From the NCBI GenBank assembly GCA_900550745.1, contig URTO01000108.1, positions 1 to 6,764 of the forward strand: a stretch of 6,764 nucleotides of DNA, given 5' to 3'. The translations under genes and the position numbers were made by a program. The DNA is from an uncultured Desulfovibrio sp. GTDB lineage: Bacteria; Desulfobacterota; Desulfovibrionia; Desulfovibrionales; Desulfovibrionaceae. This document shows positions 1 through 4,733 of this stretch, in pieces (within the stretch, counting starts at the first letter, position 1; every line of letters starts with the position of its first letter). The notes beneath the pieces are model-generated. The model was not told the DNA's origin, did not search any database, and saw nothing but the letters and a program-made list of their open reading frames with translations.

Positions 1-65
1 AAAGCAATGCCGTAGTATTATATTATAAGAGTGATAAATGACAGTCAAAGGGAGCGTTTTTCGTC
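1..65. other. AT-rich segment of unknown origin joined to the 5' end of pheS
   Basis: The first 60 bases contain 20 G or C, against 35 of 60 in the next 60 bases and similarly high content through the rest of the window. Stops occur in every forward frame, and the pheS frame is closed by TGA at 39-41. No frame encodes a PheS-like N-terminus or the end of ribosomal protein L20, the gene often found upstream of pheS. An ATG at 38, preceded by a weak purine run at 27-31, opens only a 19-codon frame that stops at 95-97 and is out of frame with pheS. I see no recognisable mobile-element end. It could be an assembly or contig-edge chimera, or a real rearrangement breakpoint; the sequence alone does not decide. 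Confidence 0.6.
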
Positions 66-68
66 TCT

Positions 69-1037
69 TTGCAGGAAATGGAAGCGCTCCGGGTTGAATT
101 CCTCGGACGCAAGGGCCGCATTGCCCGTATCATGTCTCGCCTCCCCGAACTTGAACCTGCGCAGCGGCCTTTGCTGGGGCAAACCGCCAACCGGGTGAAG
201 GAAAGCCTGACCGCTCAGTTTGAAGCCAAGAAGACGGCTCTCGACAACGCCGAAGAAGCCGCCGCACTGGCGCGCTTTGACGCCGGCCTGCCCGGACGCC
301 TGCCGTGGCGCGGTTCGCTGCATCCGGTGACCATGGTGATGGAAGAAATCTGCGCCATCTTCAAGGGGCTTGGCTACGACATCGTATCCGGCCCGGAAGT
401 GGAGACGGACTACTATTGTTTTGAGGCGCTGAACATTCCGCCGGAACACCCCGCGCGCGACATGCAGGATACCCTGTACGTGTCCGACGGCATTGTGCTG
501 CGTACGCATACGTCCCCGCTTCAGGTGCGGACCATGCTCAAGCAGAAGCCTCCCGTTGCCGTGGTTGCGCCCGGACGCGTCTACCGCCGCGACTCGGACA
601 TCACGCACACGCCGATGTTCCATCAGGTCGAAGGCCTGCTCGTGGACAAGCACGTGACTATGGCTGACCTGCGCGGGACGCTTACCGCGTTCATGCGTGA
701 AGTGTTCGGTTCCGATACCCGCATCCGTTTTCGTCCGAGCTTCTTCCCGTTTACGGAACCCAGCGCCGAGGCCGACATTTCCTGCTGCATGTGCGGCGGG
801 AAGGGGCATGTCGGCGGCACCACGTGCCGCGTGTGCAAGGGGACGGGCTGGCTGGAAATCCTCGGCTGCGGCATGGTCGATCCCGAAGTCTTCAAGGCCG
901 TTGGCTACGACCCGGAAGAGGTGACCGGTTTCGCCTTTGGCCTTGGCGTGGAACGTATCGCCATGCTGAAGTACGGCATTGGGGATCTGCGCATGTTCTT
1001 TGAGAACGACGTGCGTTTCCTCGGCCAGTTTGCCTAG
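69..1037 (+). CDS. pheS: Phenylalanyl-tRNA synthetase alpha subunit, N-terminus missing
   Basis: Catalytic subunit of the cytoplasmic (alpha beta)2 enzyme that charges tRNA-Phe with phenylalanine using ATP. The 322 visible residues contain the end of the N-terminal tRNA-binding coiled coil (to about 70) and the class II core. Motif 2 reads GRVYRRDSDITHTPMFHQ (169-186) and motif 3 GFAFGLGVERIAML (287-300). Ala289 in FAFG matches the E. coli Ala294 that shapes the phenylalanine pocket. Residues 239-256 form a CxxC...CxxC module (Cys239, 242, 253, 256, with extra Cys240 and His247) absent from E. coli PheS but similar to cysteine-rich inserts in other clades; zinc binding is inferred. Compared with E. 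coli, about 20 N-terminal residues are missing. Homology begins near the TTG at 69, and no good start is available: AAGGGAG at 48-54 lies 14 bases before TTG69, while ATG78 has almost no spacer. The gene is therefore best treated as 5'-partial. The product is certain; the start is not. Confidence 0.93.
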   Translation: MQEMEALRVEFLGRKGRIARIMSRLPELEPAQRPLLGQTANRVKESLTAQFEAKKTALDNAEEAAALARFDAGLPGRLPWRGSLHPVTMVMEEICAIFKGLGYDIVSGPEVETDYYCFEALNIPPEHPARDMQDTLYVSDGIVLRTHTSPLQVRTMLKQKPPVAVVAPGRVYRRDSDITHTPMFHQVEGLLVDKHVTMADLRGTLTAFMREVFGSDTRIRFRPSFFPFTEPSAEADISCCMCGGKGHVGGTTCRVCKGTGWLEILGCGMVDPEVFKAVGYDPEEVTGFAFGLGVERIAMLKYGIGDLRMFFENDVRFLGQFA

Positions 1038-1043
1038 GGTATC

Positions 1044-1060
1044 CCCTCCTTCGGACAGGG
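1044..1060 (+). other. Small hairpin just after the pheS stop
   Basis: CCCT at 1044-1047 can pair with AGGG at 1057-1060, with an inner CC/GG pair (1048-1049 with 1053-1054) closing a TTC loop and a two-base bulge. The hairpin starts 7 bases after the pheS stop. No run of T follows, so it does not look like a Rho-independent terminator. It could protect or process the transcript, or be chance. Confidence 0.3.
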
Positions 1061-1061
1061 A

Positions 1062-1134
1062 ATCGGGATCGGTTTCAGCTTTTTCTTGCAGGCGGTTTCC
1101 GGTTCATTCGGAAAAATGCCTTTGCGATCCCGAT
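1062..1134 (+). repeat. Nested inverted repeat in the pheS-pheT gap
   Basis: The outer arms ATCGGGATCG (1062-1071) and CGATCCCGAT (1125-1134) are a perfect 10-base inverted repeat, 53 bases apart. Inside lies a second pair, TTTCCG (1096-1101) and CGGAAA (1109-1114), with a 7-base loop, and GGC (1091-1093) can face GCC (1118-1120) between them. Together these fold into one elongated imperfect hairpin of about 73 bases. There is no U tract after it. Possible readings are an RNA leader element for pheT, a dispersed intergenic repeat, or a protein-binding palindrome. Confidence 0.5.
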
Positions 1135-1183
1135 CAAGAGAAGAATGCGCCGTCTTGTGGGAAGGCTTTCCTTGGCGGTTTTT

Positions 1184-1196
1184 GGGGCGATGCCCC
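1184..1196 (+). promoter_or_regulatory. GC-rich hairpin abutting the pheT ribosome binding site
   Basis: GGGGC (1184-1188) and GCCCC (1192-1196) pair perfectly around a GAT loop. TTT at 1181-1183 can extend the stem onto AAA at 1198-1200 past a bulged G, which would take up part of the pheT ribosome binding site. No T run follows the stem on the + strand, so it is not a terminator. Its position suggests tuning of pheT translation; this is inference. Confidence 0.45.
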
Positions 1197-1197
1197 G

Positions 1198-1203
1198 AAA
1201 GGA
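1198..1203 (+). promoter_or_regulatory. pheT ribosome binding site
   Basis: AAAGGA lies 7 bases upstream of ATG 1211 and fixes that start. The sequence TCCTT at 1169-1173 is exactly complementary to AAGGA at 1199-1203, so it could act as an anti-Shine-Dalgarno strand. Confidence 0.65.
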
Positions 1204-1210
1204 TTGAGCA

Positions 1211-3610
1211 ATGCTGTTAAGTCTGAAATGGTTGCGCGAATTTGTTCCGGTGGAAGCCGGGGCTCAGGAAGTCGGCGATCGCCTGACGATGCTTGGGCTG
1301 GAGCTGGAAGACATCATCCATCCGTATGATGCCATCAAGGACATCGTCGTCGGGCACGTCCTGACGAAAGAGGCCCATCCCGACTCGGATCATCTGGCCG
1401 TATGCACGGTGGATGTCGGACAGGAAGAAGTGCTGAACATCGTGTGCGGTGCGCCCAATGTGGCCGCCGGGCAGAAGGTCCCGGTGGCGCTGGTGGGTAC
1501 GACGATGCCCGGCGGTATGGTCATCAAGAAGGCCAAGCTGCGCGGCGTGCCCTCGTTCGGCATGATCTGCTCCGAGCGAGAGCTGGGGCTTTCCGAAGAT
1601 CATAACGGCATCATGGTGCTGCCCGAAGGCTTCAAAGTCGGCACCCGCCTCATCGACGCGCTGGATCTGGATACGGAGATTCTGGAAATCGGCATCACCC
1701 CGAACCGCGGCGACTGCCTGTCCGTACTCGGCCTTGCCCGCGAAGCGGCGTTGGCTTTCAAGCTGCCTCTGACGCTGCCCAAGGTGCATGTGGAGGCACA
1801 GGGGGCGGATTGGGCTTCGGAGTGGGCGGTGAACATCCCGAATCCCGACTTGTGCCCGTTCTACCAGCTGCGCCTTGTGGAAGGCGTGACCATCAGGCAG
1901 TCGCCCATGTGGATGCGCCACCGTCTGCACGCCGTGGGTATCCGTCCCATTTCCAACATTGTGGACGTCACCAACTATATTTTGATGGAGCTGGGGCAGC
2001 CGCTGCACGCCTTTGACCGCGACAAGCTGGAAGGCGGACGCACGGAAATCTCCGTGGCCCGTGACGGCGAGCGCCTTGTGACCCTTGACGGTCAGGAGCG
2101 TGTGCTGACCTCCGCCGACCTGCTGATCCGCGACGGCATGAAGCCTGTTGCGCTCGCCGGGGTCATGGGCGGGCTTAATACGGAAATTTCCGACGCCAGC
2201 CGCAACGTCGTGGTTGAGAGCGCCGTATTCCGTCCCGAAACCATCCGCAAGACGGCCCGGCGTCTCGCCCTGTCCAGCGAAGCCTCCTACCGCTTCGAGC
2301 GCGGCGTGGATCAGGTCAATTCCCGGTTCGCTATGGACAGGGCCGTCAGCCTGATGGCGGAGCTTTCCGGCGGCGTGGTTCGTACGGGGGCCTGCACGCA
2401 GGAGCCCAAGCTGTGGGCTGCCCCGCAACCGCGTTTCCGTGTCCAGCGTGCCGTCGATCTGCTCGGCATGGATGTCGAGCCCGCATTCTGCGCGGATACG
2501 CTGGAACGTCTGGGCTGCGGCCTTGACCGTTCCGACGAGGCGGACTGGAAGGTCACGACCCCAAGCTGGCGTTCCGACCTGAGCCGCGAAGTGGATCTTA
2601 TCGAAGAAATCGCGCGTGTGAAGGGCATGGACACCATCCCGGAAACCCTGCCCGCCGTTTCCCGTCCCCTCGATCGTTTCGGGCAGCCGGAATCCAGATA
2701 CGGCTTCCTGTCCCGCATCAAGGCGTGGGGGCGCGGCCTCGGCCTGAACGAAGCCGAGAACTACAGCTTCGTCGGGCACAAGGATCTCGATCACCTTGGC
2801 CTTCCCAAGGAAGGCCGCATTGACATCATCAACCCGCTGACCGAAGAACAGAACGTGCTCCGCACCGAGATCGCCCCAAGCCTGCTGCAGAACGTGCGCA
2901 CCAACATCGCGCACGGCAACATGGGCGTCCGCCTGTTTGAAGTGGCCAACGTATTTGAGGCCGATCCCGCTTCCCAGACCACGGCGAAGGAAAGCGCCCG
3001 CCTCGGCATGGTGATGTACGGTTCTTTGTACGACACGGCATGGCCGAATGCGGAAATCGACGCCGGATATGCGGACATCCGCGGTTTGGTGGAGCATCTC
3101 GCGGCGTTCCTGAATCTTCCCGCGCCTGTGTTCACCCGTGACGAAAACGCCCATCCCTTCCTTGCGCCGTGCGTGCGCGTGGACGTCGATGGGAAGCCCG
3201 TCGGTGTGGTGGGCCAAGTCAAGGCGCAGCTCGCCGACGCCTACCATGCCCGCAAGCGCATCTGGCTGGCGGAACTGGATCTGGAAACCTTGTGGGATCT
3301 GCACCGGGCGGCCCGCATCGTGTTCAAGGCGTTGGCCGTGTTCCCGGCGTCCAGCCGCGACGTGACGGTCATCGCGCCGCTTACCCTGTCCGTGGCCGCC
3401 GTTGAGAAGCACATCCGCGACATGCGGATCGCCATCCTTGAAGACGTGACCCTCATCGACCTGTATGAGCCCAAGGATAAGGAAGAACGCAACCTGACCT
3501 TCCGGCTCACGTTCCGCAAGGCCGATCGGACTCTTAAAGATGCCGAGGTGGACAAGGAGCGGGAAAAGGTGGCACAATCGCTTATCAAGAATCTGGGCGT
3601 CCGTATCTGA
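1211..3610 (+). CDS. pheT: Phenylalanyl-tRNA synthetase beta subunit
   Basis: Non-catalytic partner of PheS. It contributes tRNA-Phe binding and edits tRNA mischarged with tyrosine. At 799 residues it is the normal bacterial length and appears intact. Order of parts: N-terminal segment opening MLLSLKWLREFVP; OB-fold tRNA-binding domain at about 40-150, with VCGAPNVAAGQKVPVALVG (78-96); the conserved GITPNRGDCLSVLGLARE (161-178); the B3/B4 editing domain at about 215-400, with RPISNIVDVTNYIL (245-258), GQPLHAFD (262-269), GVMGG (317-321) and Glu336; the B5 domain with PSWRSDLSREVDLIEEIAR (451-469); a class II-like pseudo-catalytic core at about 485-690; and a C-terminal FDX-ACB tRNA-binding domain at about 705-799, with FPASSRDV (711-718) and LTFRLTFRKADRTL (762-775). 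The start is supported by AAAGGA 7 bases upstream and by the family N-terminus. A shared pheST transcript is expected, though the preceding gap is unusually long. Confidence 0.98.
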   Translation: MLLSLKWLREFVPVEAGAQEVGDRLTMLGLELEDIIHPYDAIKDIVVGHVLTKEAHPDSDHLAVCTVDVGQEEVLNIVCGAPNVAAGQKVPVALVGTTMPGGMVIKKAKLRGVPSFGMICSERELGLSEDHNGIMVLPEGFKVGTRLIDALDLDTEILEIGITPNRGDCLSVLGLAREAALAFKLPLTLPKVHVEAQGADWASEWAVNIPNPDLCPFYQLRLVEGVTIRQSPMWMRHRLHAVGIRPISNIVDVTNYILMELGQPLHAFDRDKLEGGRTEISVARDGERLVTLDGQERVLTSADLLIRDGMKPVALAGVMGGLNTEISDASRNVVVESAVFRPETIRKTARRLALSSEASYRFERGVDQVNSRFAMDRAVSLMAELSGGVVRTGACTQEPKLWAAPQPRFRVQRAVDLLGMDVEPAFCADTLERLGCGLDRSDEADWKVTTPSWRSDLSREVDLIEEIARVKGMDTIPETLPAVSRPLDRFGQPESRYGFLSRIKAWGRGLGLNEAENYSFVGHKDLDHLGLPKEGRIDIINPLTEEQNVLRTEIAPSLLQNVRTNIAHGNMGVRLFEVANVFEADPASQTTAKESARLGMVMYGSLYDTAWPNAEIDAGYADIRGLVEHLAAFLNLPAPVFTRDENAHPFLAPCVRVDVDGKPVGVVGQVKAQLADAYHARKRIWLAELDLETLWDLHRAARIVFKALAVFPASSRDVTVIAPLTLSVAAVEKHIRDMRIAILEDVTLIDLYEPKDKEERNLTFRLTFRKADRTLKDAEVDKEREKVAQSLIKNLGVRI

Positions 3611-3669
3611 TCGCGGGCGCATCACTGGCGAGGCATGTCTTTTTGTCTGTAATCAATGGAGCATGACGC

Positions 3670-3684
3670 GTTCCGCATGGGAAC
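3670..3684 (+). promoter_or_regulatory. Inverted repeat over the merR ribosome binding site
   Basis: GTTCC (3670-3674) and GGAAC (3680-3684) form a perfect 5-base stem around a 5-base loop. The right arm covers the only purine-rich sequence near the MerR start, GGGA at 3679-3682, and ends three bases before ATG 3688. As RNA it could mask the ribosome binding site; as DNA it could be a short palindrome bound by a dimeric regulator. Both are inference. MerR operators usually lie between promoter elements, and no promoter is evident here. The rest of the 77-base pheT-merR gap shows nothing else I can support. Confidence 0.4.
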
Positions 3685-3687
3685 TCT

Positions 3688-4038
3688 ATGACTGGACGGA
3701 CGTATCGCATTGGGGAAGCGGCTCGGATGCTGAAGCTGGAAGGCTACGTATTGCGTTTCTGGGAAACGGAATTCGAGCAGCTGCGCCCCTTGCGTACGCC
3801 GAAAGGCCAGAGGTTGTATTCCGATGCGGATCTCGTCGTGCTCCGGCGCATCCGCACCTTGCTGCACGAGCAGGGGATGACCATCGAAGGGGCCAGGCGC
3901 GTCCTCAGCCGGGAATGCGCCGAGTCCGGGGACGGAAAGGCCCAGGCAAGCGCGGAAGACATGCTCCGCCATGTGGAAAGCGAACTGATGGCCCTGCAGG
4001 CATTGTTGGGACGGCAGCGTCTTAAACCGACAAGGTAA
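3688..4038 (+). CDS. Small MerR-family DNA-binding regulator
   Basis: A 116-residue protein with an N-terminal MerR winged helix-turn-helix (about 5-72). The recognition region is YRIGEAARMLKLEGYVLRFW (6-25), the wing GQRLYSDADL (40-49), and the following helices contain RRIRTLLHEQGMTIEGARRVL (53-73). A linker rich in Gly, Ala and Ser (about 78-89) leads to a short amphipathic helix (about 90-109) that could serve as the dimerisation coil. There is no room for an effector-binding domain, and the only cysteine is Cys77, so a metal-sensing role is unlikely. It resembles the MerR-like proteins that lie downstream of pheT (often after ihfA) in many Proteobacteria, whose function is poorly known. 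The start is fixed because the frame is closed by TGA at 3664-3666 and ATG 3688 is the first start after it; the ribosome binding site (GGGA, 3679-3682) is modest. It is probably cotranscribed with rpe, which starts 6 bases after its stop. Its target and ligand are unknown. Confidence 0.9.
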   Translation: MTGRTYRIGEAARMLKLEGYVLRFWETEFEQLRPLRTPKGQRLYSDADLVVLRRIRTLLHEQGMTIEGARRVLSRECAESGDGKAQASAEDMLRHVESELMALQALLGRQRLKPTR

Positions 4039-4044
4039 GCTCCG

Positions 4045-4716
4045 ATGATTCTTTCTCCTTCCCTTCTTTCCGCTGACGTGGGCAACCTTGCGGCGGAGCT
4101 TTCGGCTTTGGAGGCCGCCGGTCTCCGGTGGGTGCACTGGGATGTCATGGACGGGCGGTTTGTGCCGAACATTACCTTCGGGCAGCACGTCATCAGGCAG
4201 TTGCGAAAGCGCAGCGGCCTGTTTTTTGATGTGCATCTGATGATTGTGGAGCCCGAAAACTATCTTTCCGAATTTCAGGCCGCGGGTGCCGACATGCTGG
4301 TCGTGCACGCCGAGGCTACCCGGCATCTGCAGCGCACGCTCGCCGAAATCCGGCGTCTGGGCATGAAGGCCGGCGTCGCGCTCAATCCCGCCACCCCGCT
4401 GTCCGCATTGGAATACGTGCTGGAGGATGCCGACATGATCCTCCTCATGAGCGTGAACCCGGGATTCGGCGGCCAGAAATTTTTGCCGATCACCTATGAG
4501 AAGATCCGCCGCCTTCGCCGGATGCTGGACGATCGCCGCCTTGAGGCGCTTATCCAGATCGACGGCGGCGTCACGCCCGACAACACCGCCGATCTCGTGC
4601 GCGCGGGTGCGGACGTGCTGGTGTCCGGTTCGGCGTTTTTCTCGGTTCCACCCTATGAGGCCCGTCGTCTGGCGTTTGAGAGCAAGGCGGGGGAAGCCCG
4701 TTCACTGACTTTGTAA
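4045..4716 (+). CDS. rpe: Ribulose-phosphate 3-epimerase
   Basis: Cytoplasmic enzyme that interconverts D-ribulose 5-phosphate and D-xylulose 5-phosphate, feeding transketolase in the pentose phosphate pathway. The 223 residues are the usual length of this single-domain TIM barrel. Family signatures are in order: SPSLLSAD (4-11); HWDVMDGRFVPNITFG (31-46), with metal ligands His31 and Asp33; FDVHLMI (61-67), with His64; MSVNPGFGGQKF (135-146), forming the phosphate loop; IDGGV (172-176), with Asp173; and SGSAFF (194-199). Asp33 and Asp173 would be the acid-base pair, by family knowledge. The ORF starts 6 bases after the merR stop, with AAGG inside the end of merR as the likely ribosome binding site, which suggests translational coupling. 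tkt follows 17 bases later. All expected active-site residues are present. Confidence 0.98.
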   Translation: MILSPSLLSADVGNLAAELSALEAAGLRWVHWDVMDGRFVPNITFGQHVIRQLRKRSGLFFDVHLMIVEPENYLSEFQAAGADMLVVHAEATRHLQRTLAEIRRLGMKAGVALNPATPLSALEYVLEDADMILLMSVNPGFGGQKFLPITYEKIRRLRRMLDDRRLEALIQIDGGVTPDNTADLVRAGADVLVSGSAFFSVPPYEARRLAFESKAGEARSLTL

Positions 4717-4722
4717 GCTGAC

Positions 4723-4726
4723 GGAG
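4723..4726 (+). promoter_or_regulatory. tkt ribosome binding site
   Basis: GGAG lies 7 bases before ATG 4734 in the 17-base rpe-tkt gap and supports that start. The gap is too short for an independent promoter within it, so tkt is most likely expressed from the rpe transcript. Confidence 0.7.
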
Positions 4727-4733
4727 AGTAACC

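Larger units (their letters stand above)
1038..1210 (+). promoter_or_regulatory. Long structured pheS-pheT intergenic region
   Basis: pheS and pheT are usually only a few to a few tens of bases apart, but here 173 bases separate them. No protein is convincingly encoded. One frame stays open across the gap (979-1329), but its product overlaps both genes out of frame and resembles nothing known. The region holds four inverted repeats: a small hairpin at 1044-1060, a nested stem at 1062-1134, an AAGG/CCTT hairpin at 1162-1173 and a GC-rich hairpin at 1184-1196 next to the pheT ribosome binding site. None is followed by a U tract, so I see no intrinsic terminator, and no clear sigma70-type promoter stands out. 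A role in setting pheT translation is possible but inferred. Confidence 0.5.

Noticed and set aside
38..97. A 19-codon ORF from ATG 38 with a weak purine run upstream, considered as a leader peptide for pheS
   Set aside because: It has no run of Phe codons as a pheST attenuator peptide would (only two Phe in 19 codons, not adjacent). It ends inside pheS without an attenuator stem, and the segment itself may be an artefact.
1184..1200. The GGGGC/GCCCC hairpin as a Rho-independent terminator between pheS and pheT
   Set aside because: The stem is followed by GAAAGG rather than a T run on the + strand, and on the - strand it is followed by A residues, so it fits a terminator in neither direction.
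979..1329. A + strand frame of 116 codons bridging the pheS-pheT gap
   Set aside because: It overlaps pheS and pheT out of frame, has no ribosome binding site that I can see, and its product looks like frame-shifted coding plus random sequence.
1217..3625. An 802-codon open frame on the - strand covering all of pheT
   Set aside because: It mirrors a clearly real, conserved gene. Long antisense frames are common opposite GC-rich genes that avoid codons giving stops on the other strand. The product is rich in His, Gln, Gly and Arg with no recognisable domain.
3540..4025. A 161-codon + strand frame overlapping the end of pheT and most of the MerR-like gene
   Set aside because: It lies in a different frame from two well-supported genes and encodes no recognisable domain.
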